A stretch of DNA of 64,000 nucleotides, taken from positions 1-64,000 of the forward strand of contig NZ_BAGC01000055.1 of assembly GCF_000308655.1 (NCBI RefSeq), read 5' to 3'. Both the position numbers and the translations under genes were made by a program. Source of the stretch: Nocardia niigatensis NBRC 100131. GTDB lineage: Bacteria > Actinomycetota > Actinomycetes > Mycobacteriales > Mycobacteriaceae. Positions 56,754 through 64,000 of the stretch are shown here, piece after piece; the first letter of the stretch is position 1; the number at the start of each line of letters is the position of its first letter. Under the pieces are notes generated by a model that worked only from the letters and a program-made list of their open reading frames with translations, had not been told where the DNA came from and made no database searches.

Positions 56754-57177
56754 TATCGAATCCGGAGAAAAGGTTTCGCGTCCAGTAGCGAAGATGGCGA
56801 ATCTACTGGTCAGGTAACCGTCCGAGCAAGATCAGATCGGCCTGCGAGGAAGAAGCAACCGAACAGTCCTGCTCAACAGCTACAACTCAGCGAACAAACG
56901 ATTCATACCGACCGGTAGGCGAGTAGTGTCCGAAAAATAAAACCGCTACGTCAGTACGGGAGGATGGATTGCCGGTCACTGGTCGGTAACTGCCCTGGAA
57001 CATCCCACGTGAGCCGCTTTCCCGGCCGTGATTCGCGATGAAATCGCCTCTACTACCGGACATGTCGTCGCGAGCAAACGCGGCATAGGGCGTTCACCCA
57101 CCATGGGAAACGGCGAGTTCCGATAGGCGCGACGACCTAGTTCAGAGAGAGGGCGGCCGCCGCCACCGCCCTCTCCT
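56754..57177. other. intergenic stretch, no gene recognised
   Basis: About 420 bp, more AT-rich than its neighbours in places (56930-56950), with no frame that I can assign to a protein family. Confidence 0.45.
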
Positions 57178-58052
57178 GCCTGGAAATATGAGCTGAAGTT
57201 CGTTGGGCAGCGGGCCTTGATCCTGTGCGAGGACAGGGTGTGCCGGATCTGGAGTCGCACACTGCGTGAGATCACCGGCACCTACCCCTATGTGACTGCG
57301 GCGGTGCTGGATGCGGCGCGCGAGCGTGACGGGCTGCTGTTGGACGGGGCGATCGTGGTACTCGGCGCGTCGGGCGCACCGAGTTACAGCCGGTTGCAGC
57401 AACGGATGCACACGCGGGCGACAACCCATCGGATCGCGCAGGCGCCAGCGGTGTTCGTCGCGTTCGACCTGCTGCGCGAGGCGCATCGGTCGACGATGGA
57501 TCTTCCGTATACGGCCCGGAGAGAACGCCTCGAGACGCTCGAGCTGTCGGGTGGAGGGGTGCAGATGCCTCCGAATTGGGGCAGCGAGACCAATCCGCAA
57601 ATCTGCTGGAGATCGCGGGCGAGGCAGGCTATGAGGACATCGTGGCCAAGCCGGCGGATTCGCGATATCGGTCGGGCCGGTCGACGTCTTGGCGAAAGAC
57701 GGTCCTACGCGCCAGTTTAGAGGCCCTGATCAGCGGGTGGCTTCCTGGCAGCGGCGGACACGCTGACACGGTGGGCTCATTGATTCTGGCCGGTCATGAA
57801 TTGGACGGATCGTTGCGCTACATCGGCTGTGTCGGAACGGGTTTCACAGAGTGCGCCAGATAGGCGCTGTGTGCGGCGCTCGATCAGCTCGCGCGTGCGG
57901 ATCCGCCACTGCACTCGGTACGGCGGCGATTGCACGGGCGGTGCGTTGGTGCGGTCGTCGCCGATATCCAGCGCCGGGAGGTCAGCGAAGAATGCATCCT
58001 CCGACACCCGTCGTTTCGCGGGTTTCGAACCGATCTCGACCCTGTCGCCGTG
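57178..58052 (+). pseudogene. decayed ATP-dependent DNA ligase (LigD/LigC-like)
   Basis: The frame opens with WKYELKFVGQRALIL, the adenylation motif where K-W-D-G is usual; here Asp is replaced by Val. RIWSRTLREITGTYP, LLDGAIVVLGASGAPSYSRLQQRMH, VAFDLLREAHRSTMDLPYTARRERL and then YEDIVAKPADSRYRSGRS, LISGWLPGSGGHADTVGSL, YIGCVGTGFTE and ILRHPSFRGFRTDLDP all match the family in order. The frame shifts by about one base near 57575-57600 (frame of 57217 to frame of 57576) and is interrupted by TAG at 57861-57863. The N-terminus is also missing. It is clearly inactive. Confidence 0.85.
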
Positions 58053-58080
58053 ATGGTCCCTGCATGCTGGATGCCGAAAT

Positions 58081-58127
58081 ACAGCGCGGCCCGGACGTTG
58101 CGGAGAACGGCGTCCGGGCCGCGCTGT
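58081..58127. other. 17-bp perfect inverted repeat
   Basis: ACAGCGCGGCCCGGACG (58081-58097) and its exact complement (58111-58127) flank a 13-nt loop. It is the longest perfect hairpin seen in the window, lies just after the ligase remnant and is not in a gene I can recognise. Confidence 0.7.
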
Positions 58128-58480
58128 GTCCTGGCACTGCATGCGCTACCCAGCGCGACTGCTGGGCAGCGGAGGTATCGGCGAGTCTGAAGTCTGCCGC
58201 CAGTGACAAGGGGGTGCATTTGCCTTCGCGGTGCCGCGCGCAGCCCCGCCGCCTTGCGTCAGGATCCTTCACCAACGGCATTCGAAGTTCCTTCGGTGCC
58301 AACCATTTTCGCGCGTCCCCCGAAACAAGGTGATTTCGCGGGCGCTGGTAGGCATGTGAGGTCGCTGGCTTGGCACGACCGGTCGGACTGTGGTTCGTGT
58401 GCGGTGGCACGCCGGATTGTCCTGTCGGGCTGCCGATTACGCCGCAGAGGTCGAGAACGACTGATTCAGTGGGGGACCTG
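58128..58480. other. intergenic stretch, no gene recognised
   Basis: About 350 bp. Open frames on the minus strand here have no recognisable features and appear antisense or random. Confidence 0.4.
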
Positions 58481-58624
58481 ATGATCCGACTGGTTATTGT
58501 GCTTTGGATGGTGCTAGCCGCTGCCGCGATCAAGGTAACGGGCAGTACGGCGGCGGGGCTCGTGATCGCCGCGATAATCGGGATTGCGGTCCTCGTCAGC
58601 CTCCATCGGCTCGCCAGGGAATAA
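58481..58624 (+). CDS. small hydrophobic protein
   Basis: The 47-residue frame has GGGGGA five bases before its ATG. It has two hydrophobic stretches, LVIVLWMVLAAAAI and AAGLVIAAIIGIAVLVSL, separated by a short turn (KVTGSTA), and ends HRLARE. It could be a two-pass membrane miniprotein. No family is recognised, and it stands alone. Confidence 0.5.
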   Translation: MIRLVIVLWMVLAAAAIKVTGSTAAGLVIAAIIGIAVLVSLHRLARE

Positions 58625-58689
58625 CGGCTCCCGACGACCGCGGACCCAGCCACTCCCGACCCGGAGCCCCCGGCCTATGGAGTCGCCGA

Positions 58690-59008
58690 ACGATCGGCGG
58701 CCGGCGTCACCCCGTCGGCGGGCAGCGCGTATTTCGTCGTCCGCCAGTTCATCCCGCGCTTGACCATACATTCGGGTGGTCTCGGTCTTGGCGTGCCCGA
58801 GCCAGCGGCGGATCACGTCGAGTGTCACCCCGGAATCCATGACTTCCATGGCGTGCGCGTGGCGCAGCCGGTGGACTTCGATGTCGACGCCGGCGGCGGT
58901 GCGGTATTTGATCCACCGGTTGAGCACGGCGTTGCAGGAGATGGGCCCGCCTCCGCCGTTGGTCGAGGGCCGGATTGCGCCGCGGGCCGTGCTGCACGAC
59001 GGTGGCAA
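58690..59008 (-). pseudogene. tyrosine recombinase (integrase) C-terminal fragment
   Basis: The fragment carries the catalytic end of a phage-type integrase: HRLRH (H-x-x-R box), VIRRWLGHAKTETTRMYGQA (His and nucleophile Tyr). The first catalytic Arg, the core-binding and arm-binding domains are absent, because only about 85 residues of homology remain. The frame continues to 58514 without further homology. It marks past integration in this region. Confidence 0.75.
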
Positions 59009-59034
59009 CTACACCTGGACCGTCCTGATGACCA

Positions 59035-59069
59035 GCGCTGGCCGGTTCGGTCAGCGCGGTATGCGGCAT
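59035..59069. repeat. REP-like hairpin, copy 1
   Basis: GCGCTGGCCG, loop GTT, CGGTCAGCGC, followed by GGTATGCGGCAT. The stem is 10 bp with one G-T pair. It is the reference copy of a family of four. Confidence 0.8.
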
Positions 59070-59094
59070 GAGCGGATGTTTGAGCCGCGCTGGT

Positions 59095-59769
59095 TCAGTC
59101 GAGCACTACCAGCACGCATTCGTCCAGGTCGGCTGCGAGTCGATACAACTGTGCATACTGAGCCAGCAGATCGAGCAGGTGATCGCGATCCCACGGACCT
59201 TTGTAGACACTGGAGGCCTTCATGGCTTCAGCGTCGAAGAGCCGTGCAGCGCTGTCTAGGCTGCTCTCGATGTATTCGGCCACGATCCGCGCAGTAGGCG
59301 GCCGGACAAACCGGAGCGGAAGCCCTTGCGTTGCAGTCGCACCCGAAGCGAAGGGCTCAGCTCCGAACACTGCGATCTCGGCCAATCCGGTCGGATCTTG
59401 CTCTTCCTGGTTCCGGCGGTTGGGCGCGAGCAACCAATACACCGCGTCCCATCCCCGCGTGGAGAGTCTCCGGTCCAGAATGCCGGGCCGCTCGGTCACG
59501 ATCCGACGACCGACCGGCGCCAACTCGAGGCAGATCGGCTCATCCCAAAAGTTCGAAATGTCGTCGGCGGCCAAGGTGTCGAAGAACTGGACAGCGCCCT
59601 CGGCGGCATCGCGATCCTGCATCGCGCGCTCCAGCAGCGGTTCGTATGGAATTGCTTGGTAACAAGCATCGAGGGCCATCTCGAGATCGTAGATTTCACT
59701 GTCACAGCGGCTCGGCACAGCCTCCTGGAATCGGCAGTAGCGGACGTTCCGCCGGCCTCGGATCGGCAC
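59095..59769 (-). CDS. DUF1877-like protein
   Basis: The 224-residue protein has the DUF1877 layout: RLSTRGWDAVYWLL, then VFGAEPF, LPLRFVRPPTARIVAEYI, LFDAEAMKASSVYKGPWDRDH and C-terminal LLAQYAQLYRLAADLDECVLVVLD. Members are of unknown function and are often linked to secretion or immunity loci. GTG 59769 with GGAG upstream is chosen; an ATG at 59679 would give 194 residues. REP-like copies flank it on both sides. Confidence 0.7.
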   Translation of the reverse strand: MPIRGRRNVRYCRFQEAVPSRCDSEIYDLEMALDACYQAIPYEPLLERAMQDRDAAEGAVQFFDTLAADDISNFWDEPICLELAPVGRRIVTERPGILDRRLSTRGWDAVYWLLAPNRRNQEEQDPTGLAEIAVFGAEPFASGATATQGLPLRFVRPPTARIVAEYIESSLDSAARLFDAEAMKASSVYKGPWDRDHLLDLLAQYAQLYRLAADLDECVLVVLD

Positions 59770-59792
59770 GGCCAGTTGATCTCCACCGCCCG

Positions 59793-59824
59793 GCGCTGGC
59801 CGGTTCGGTCAGCGCGGTATGCGG
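59793..59824. repeat. REP-like hairpin, copy 2
   Basis: The same 23-bp hairpin core as copy 1 and the flank GGTATGCGG; upstream it shares TTGATCTCC with copies 3 and 4. Confidence 0.8.
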
Positions 59825-59943
59825 TGACATCGTGCGATGCGGTCCGAACCGAAATTCTCAGTCGACTGGCCAGCAGAACGCAGCGGGTCCCCTGCGGGAC
59901 ACTCTGGCAAGTATCTGGCCTGGTGCCGATTTGAACGCACGGT

Positions 59944-60969
59944 TCACTGTTGTCGGCGTGTCAGGCCAAGTTCGGCATCAAGGTAGGACAGGGTCGGATC
60001 GTCGGTAAGAGCGTTCGCGGTGAAGGTCAGTTCGCTCGGGTGGGATACGCCGAAAACCTCGTGCAAGGTAGCCACCGTGCGCGGAACAAGGCTATCCAGC
60101 GTGGAGTCCTCCAAGGTTCGTACGGGCGGGGCACTCCAGCTCGGATACTCGACGCCCTCGCCGTCCAGCGGCTCCCATTCCCACCCGAGCCCGCCCATTT
60201 GTTCCCGCAACTGCGCACGGTCGCGGGTTGAGGCGGGTCCCACCAGGCACACGCTGTGGATGCTGAACTGGTTGATGAACTCGACGATGGTGTAATCGGG
60301 GTCTGTGCTGGGCGCATACAGACTCAGGATTGCACCGTAGGGCAAGGTGTTGATCGCCCATTCCAGCCGTTCGGCGAAATCGTCCCAGCTCGTGCAGATT
60401 TCGCCCGCATCACGGTGGGTCGGGCGATCCGGAGCCACCGCCGTCAGCTTCTCGACGATCCCATACAACGCGTCCTCAGGACCCTTGTCGTTCGCCACCG
60501 TATAGCGAAGTCGCTGCGGGTAGGCGCCCCAGCCATCGCGGAAGATTTCCACGAGCGCGGCCGCCACCTCCTTACGGAATCTGTCGATGTCGGTCCACGC
60601 GGTCGAGACTTCACGCACCGCCGTGTCGCCCGGATACTCGAACACCGAGAAGGGACCCCACATCGGTCCGTCCTCGGCGCGGATCACCTCCCCGGTGGTC
60701 AGATACAGCGTCCCGACATTGGTCGTGCGATGCGTCCGGAGGATCTCCACCAAACGCCGCCTCTCTTCCGGTTCGTCGGGGAGTGGAACCATGACCTCGA
60801 CACCGCCGTTGTCGCGGAACAGCACTCGATACCCGGTCTCGACATCACGGATCTGGAGCAGCGCACCCTCATGCTCACCCGGAGGGTACGGATACAGATA
60901 CAGCGGCAGTTCCTCGAGCAACCGCTCCCAGTTGTGGTCGACCACGTTTCCCCATAACTCCTCGGTCAC
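59944..60969 (-). CDS. TY-Chap/YbjN-like chaperone-fold protein
   Basis: The 341-residue protein looks two-domain. An N-terminal part ends near 150. A C-terminal part includes SWDDFAERLEWAINTLPYGA, a VEFINQF segment, REQMGGLGWEWEP, YPSWSAPPVR and ATLHEVFGVSHPSELTFTANAL. The latter matches the pattern of actinobacterial secretion-chaperone-like (TY-Chap/YbjN) proteins. Function is unknown. It has the same strand as the DUF1877-like gene, which lies about 170 bp downstream with REP-like copy 2 between. Confidence 0.6.
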   Translation of the reverse strand: MTEELWGNVVDHNWERLLEELPLYLYPYPPGEHEGALLQIRDVETGYRVLFRDNGGVEVMVPLPDEPEERRRLVEILRTHRTTNVGTLYLTTGEVIRAEDGPMWGPFSVFEYPGDTAVREVSTAWTDIDRFRKEVAAALVEIFRDGWGAYPQRLRYTVANDKGPEDALYGIVEKLTAVAPDRPTHRDAGEICTSWDDFAERLEWAINTLPYGAILSLYAPSTDPDYTIVEFINQFSIHSVCLVGPASTRDRAQLREQMGGLGWEWEPLDGEGVEYPSWSAPPVRTLEDSTLDSLVPRTVATLHEVFGVSHPSELTFTANALTDDPTLSYLDAELGLTRRQQ

Positions 60970-61092
60970 CGAACTCTTCGGACACCGACAACATAACGAT
61001 GCCGACCGACACCGCTGATCTCCCGCTCATCGGCATGAGCGCGCACTGCCGGCGGCCGTACGGCGCTCTGCCCGTTGATCTTCCGATGCCGT

Positions 61093-61127
61093 GCGCTGGC
61101 CGGTTCGGTCAGCGCGGTATGCGGCAT
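61093..61127. repeat. REP-like hairpin, copy 3
   Basis: Identical to copy 1 over 35 bp (hairpin core plus GGTATGCGGCAT). It lies between the chaperone-like gene and the secreted pair. Confidence 0.85.
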
Positions 61128-61365
61128 GTCACGATGTCGCGAGTGTGTCTGGAGCAGTCTCGGCGCGATACAGCCTGCCTCAGTGCTTTCGGACTTCATC
61201 GATGCACACGCCGTAGACGGGGCGGTTGTCGTAGGCATCGTCAAGCCGGTGCTGTCAATGCCCCAATATTTGTGAAACGAATCTAATTCAAAACTGTTCC
61301 ACCGGCGGCTACGCTGCGCTCGTCCGGGCGATCATGCCTGGATCAAGCAAGGAGACCCCACAGTA

Positions 61366-61917
61366 ATGAATTGGAAAGCATTGGGCAGCAGAGGAATCGG
61401 GATGCTCGCGATGGGCGTGGCCGCGGGCCTCGCCATACCGGCAGCACCGGCTTCGGCCGCCATCACCGCCGTCAGCGCGTACTGTCCGGCCAGCGGAATC
61501 GACGGGCCGTGCACCGAATCGTATGTGTTCGTGACAGTGACGGATTCGAATCCGGTATGGATCACGCTCAACGGGAACGCGCTCGGGAAAGGCGCCTTCA
61601 CCCCGGTGGCGAGCAGTACCGGCGGATACTACGTACAACTGTGGCTCGATTGCATCTACACGCCGTTCCATGTGGTCGCCACCGAGAAGGACGCGAACGG
61701 CACCACGATCAGCCAGGGCTCAGCCGACTTCACACCGAAGTACAACTGGCAGAGCGTGATCCTCGGCGACCTCGCCACAGGCAGTCTCGATGCCGGGGTC
61801 CAGGGTTTCTACAACGGCAGTTCCAATGGCACCGCGCCCGGCTACGCCCGCGCCGGCAGCAGCGATGCGGCAGCCACCGGCAGTTCCGCCATGAACGGTT
61901 GCCACGTCGTCGGGTAA
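61366..61917 (+). CDS. small secreted protein A of a tandem pair
   Basis: The 183-residue protein has a clear signal peptide (MNWKALGSRGIG..., cleavage near APASA-A at about residue 32). It has four Cys (YCPASGIDGPC, LDCIYT, NGCHVVG) and otherwise beta-like sequence (SYVFVTVTDSNPVWITLNGNAL). It is paralogous to the next gene. No known domain is recognised. The start ATG follows GGAG. Confidence 0.8.
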   Translation: MNWKALGSRGIGMLAMGVAAGLAIPAAPASAAITAVSAYCPASGIDGPCTESYVFVTVTDSNPVWITLNGNALGKGAFTPVASSTGGYYVQLWLDCIYTPFHVVATEKDANGTTISQGSADFTPKYNWQSVILGDLATGSLDAGVQGFYNGSSNGTAPGYARAGSSDAAATGSSAMNGCHVVG

Positions 61918-61941
61918 GAACGAGCTAGGAGATACTTCAGA

Positions 61942-62499
61942 ATGCACTGGAAAGCACTGATGGGCAAAGGATTCGGAGCTCTGGCCCTCACCGCGACGGC
62001 CAGTCTCGCGGTGGCCGCGACACCAGCGTCGGCCGCCATCAACTTCGTCAGCGTGACCTGCCCAGCCCCGGCGACCGGCGGCGCGTGCACCCAACCGCAC
62101 GTGTTCGTACGGGTGACAGATCCCGGTCCGATCTGGATCACCGTCAACGGAAACCCGCTCGGCTACAGCAACGGACGATTCAACCCCTTCCAGGACAGTG
62201 TCGGCTACTACAGCGAATTCAACCTCGACTGCGCCTACACCTCATTCCACATCGAGGCCGTCGAGAAGGACAGCAACGGGGCTGTCACCAGCAACGCCGG
62301 GGCCGATTACAGCCCGGCGGTCTCCGCGCCGAGCGCGATGGTGCGTGATCTCATCACGGGCAGCGTCGGCGCCGGCACGCAGAGTTTCGACACCGGCGTG
62401 GCCAACGGCGGCCCGGCCAATGCCGCAATCACTGGCAGCAGCGGCGCAGCCGCCGCCGGCAGCGCCGCGGCGAAGCCCTGCCAGCTCGCCTCCCTCTGA
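61942..62499 (+). CDS. small secreted protein B of a tandem pair
   Basis: The 185-residue protein has a signal peptide (MHWKALMGKGFG, cleavage near TPASA-A) and the same four-Cys layout as the preceding gene (TCPAPATGGAC, LDCAYT, KPCQLASL). HVFVRVTDPGPIWITVNGNPLG aligns well with protein A. It is 24 bp downstream of A with AGGAGA before the ATG, so they are cotranscribed. Function is unknown. Confidence 0.8.
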   Translation: MHWKALMGKGFGALALTATASLAVAATPASAAINFVSVTCPAPATGGACTQPHVFVRVTDPGPIWITVNGNPLGYSNGRFNPFQDSVGYYSEFNLDCAYTSFHIEAVEKDSNGAVTSNAGADYSPAVSAPSAMVRDLITGSVGAGTQSFDTGVANGGPANAAITGSSGAAAAGSAAAKPCQLASL

Positions 62500-63116
62500 T
62501 ACCGGCGTAGTGCCGGTACCACATGCGCGATACCGGCACGATCGGACCGCCCCGCCCTATCCGGCCGGGCTCGTCAGGCGATCGATGAGGTCCGCGAAAG
62601 CCGCGTGCACCGCGCGGGGATTCTCGATCCAGGGAAAGCCTCACAGTGGCCCGATTCGGTGGAGCTGCTTGCCAAGTGCAGAGAACGGGTCTGCGCCCAA
62701 GCGTGTAGCAATCCCGGGACGGTGCCCGAAAGGTCCAGCCCACCGGCCCGGACTCGCATCGAGAGCTGGTCAGCACTGGCCCTGGATGGATGACTCGGGA
62801 GGGCCAAGGCCAGTTCGACCACGGCCGGTTTCTCTGGGGGTCACCAGGCGGGCGAGCGGTTCGAGCGGAGGTTCTGCAGCTCAGTGGTTTTGGCGGGACT
62901 GTAGCAAATCCCAACAGGTGTCGTGCTGATCATCGGGGATTCTGAGTTGCCTCGATTTGCTCTGCGCGCCGTTCGCGCGCCTCGGTTCAACAGGGCTGGC
63001 TGATCTTCCGCCGCTCCGCGCTGGCCGGTTCAGTCAGCGCGGTACGCGGCAGAATAGTGCGTTCGGAGCGATCCACCCTAAGGTCAGGCACCTTCCGGAT
63101 TTCGCCCGCAATAGAT
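62500..63116. other. intergenic stretch with REP-like copy 4
   Basis: About 620 bp in which the only recognised element is the REP-like copy; no gene is supported. Confidence 0.5.
63018..63050. repeat. REP-like hairpin, copy 4 (diverged)
   Basis: GCGCTGGCCGGTTCAGTCAGCGC is split here as GCGCTGGCCG + GTTCAGTCAGCGC; one base differs from copies 1-3 in the stem. The flank is GGTACGCGGC. It shares TGATCTTCCG upstream with copy 3. Confidence 0.75.
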
Positions 63117-63440
63117 TTACCAGCGTTGATTGGCTTGACCGTTGCACGGGTACGTGACGACCGGCGCCGGATCAGGGTTCGCCCCCTGAATATCGAGGCA
63201 GAAGTCATTCAGATTGCTACGGATCTCCGCGCCATTCCTGTACCAGGCTTGATTGGCTTGACCGTTGCACGGGTACGAGACGACTGGTGCCGGATCAGGG
63301 TTCGCCCCTTGGATATCGAGACAGAAACCATTCATACCACTACGGATCTGCAGGCTGTCAGCTGACGCCGTAGACGCCACAGTCAATGCGGCGATAGCCG
63401 CCAGCAATAGAATGACAGATCTACGAATGCCTTTCAGCAC
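63117..63440 (-). CDS. secreted ricin-type lectin with two lobes
   Basis: The 107-residue protein has a signal peptide (VILLLAAIAALTVASTASA-D) and two ricin-B-like lobes: FCLDIQGANPDPAPVVSYPC with QAW, and FCLDIQGANPDPAPVVTYPC with QRW, then a stop. Complete beta-trefoils have three lobes; the third is absent. The GTG start has GGAGGGGAAGAG upstream. The probable role is carbohydrate binding outside the cell. Confidence 0.8.
   Translation of the reverse strand: MLKGIRRSVILLLAAIAALTVASTASADSLQIRSGMNGFCLDIQGANPDPAPVVSYPCNGQANQAWYRNGAEIRSNLNDFCLDIQGANPDPAPVVTYPCNGQANQRW
63128..63373 (-). repeat. 123-bp tandem duplication inside the lectin gene
   Basis: Two copies begin GATTGGCTTGACC at 63128 and 63251. 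Over the first about 80 bp they differ at only about ten positions. The unit is 41 codons, one trefoil lobe, so the second lobe arose by recent duplication. Confidence 0.85.
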
Positions 63441-64000
63441 GTTCTCTTCCCCTCCAGTTGCAGCCCCACTGGCAGCAACTCCGGATGGACGCTAGCACAG
63501 CCACCCGGCGCCGTCTCGGCAGTTTCTCTGAGCCCGAGAATTGACGAAAAGCCCTGCTGCGATGTGCCTTCCGCCCCTCGAGTCCAGCGTCAGTGGGCCG
63601 TGGCTCTGCGTCATGGCTTATCAGTGCGATTGATCGGTGACGACGGGTACGACATTGAACACCGGAGTGCGAGAACGTCATTCACTGATTGCCACCTTCG
63701 TGACACCGAGACCCGATCATCCTGCCTCGCGTCCACAGCCTCAGCTATGCCGACTTCGGATGGCGCACAGGCGATCTGCGCCACGCCTCTGCTTTGCGGT
63801 GTCTCGAACGGGTTGCCCTCAGCTGAGCGGCAGTGTCGGTGACCCGTTCGGCCGGTCATGCGTACAGCCCTAGCGAAGTGCCGGGTTTGTCCTCGTGAAG
63901 TGGGCGGTCCGGGCTGAGCAGTTCGATAGGCGAGTGTGTTCGATCGGCGATCGTTTTCGAACGGTTGCCGTCCAACTGTTGTCGAGCATCGTACGAACCG
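63441..64000. other. terminal stretch, no gene recognised
   Basis: About 560 bp with short overlapping frames on both strands; none shows family features. Confidence 0.45.

Noticed and set aside
57982..58653. A 223-codon minus-strand frame
   Set aside because: It overlaps the ligase remnant and the small hydrophobic gene antisense and shows no family features.

Overview
The window is high-GC chromosomal DNA from a mycolata actinomycete, most likely Nocardia or a close relative. The strongest evidence is gene order. The core genes follow the Mycobacterium tuberculosis order from about Rv2344c to Rv2393: dgt, a TPM-domain protein, glyS, smtB, zur, a YbjN-like gene, uppS, recO, an amidase, era, a small conserved gene, a CorC-like gene, ybeY, phoH, rsmE, dnaJ, hrcA, hemW, sirA, cysH and a CbiX chelatase. 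GTG and TTG starts, 4-bp start/stop overlaps and leaderless promoters also fit. No rRNA, tRNA, CRISPR array or intact insertion sequence was seen.

Left part (1-9.7 kb): a minus-strand run of metallo-hydrolase, YdcF-like protein, dGTPase-like protein and a cut-off 2-oxoglutarate/Fe(II) oxygenase; the plus-strand TPM protein; a DesK/DesR-type two-component system next to an ABC gene that looks like an in-frame ATPase-permease fusion missing the middle of the ATPase; and a membrane-anchored molybdopterin oxidoreductase.

9.8-23.9 kb holds the main accessory element: one 4457-residue nonribosomal peptide synthetase (C-A-T-E-C-A-T-C-A-T-C-T-TE, last module without an A domain), preceded with a 3-bp gap by a gene of unknown function. 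It sits between core genes and its product is not predictable here.

24-52 kb is mostly core: glyS with a clear terminator, the SmtB/Zur metal regulators, a TetR/membrane-protein divergon, uppS-recO interrupted by a deletion scar joining two unrelated gene remnants, the era-ybeY-phoH-rsmE-dnaJ-hrcA cluster, hemW, an orphan Imm49-like gene, and a sulfate-assimilation operon (sirA-cysH-cysD-cysN-chelatase). That operon is preceded by a leaderless Cys-containing leader peptide that probably works as an attenuator. CysD/CysN make APS, CysH reduces APS to sulfite, SirA reduces sulfite to sulfide, and the chelatase probably supplies siroheme for SirA.

52-64 kb becomes progressively accessory: an iron-box-preceded membrane protein, HAD and SDR enzymes, an Hsp70-like protein with a collagen-like repeat tail, a decayed ATP-dependent DNA ligase, an integrase remnant, four copies of a REP-like hairpin, DUF1877-like and chaperone-like genes, a tandem pair of small secreted proteins, and a secreted two-lobe ricin-type lectin. 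Coding density is low beyond 56.6 kb, as in an eroding island.
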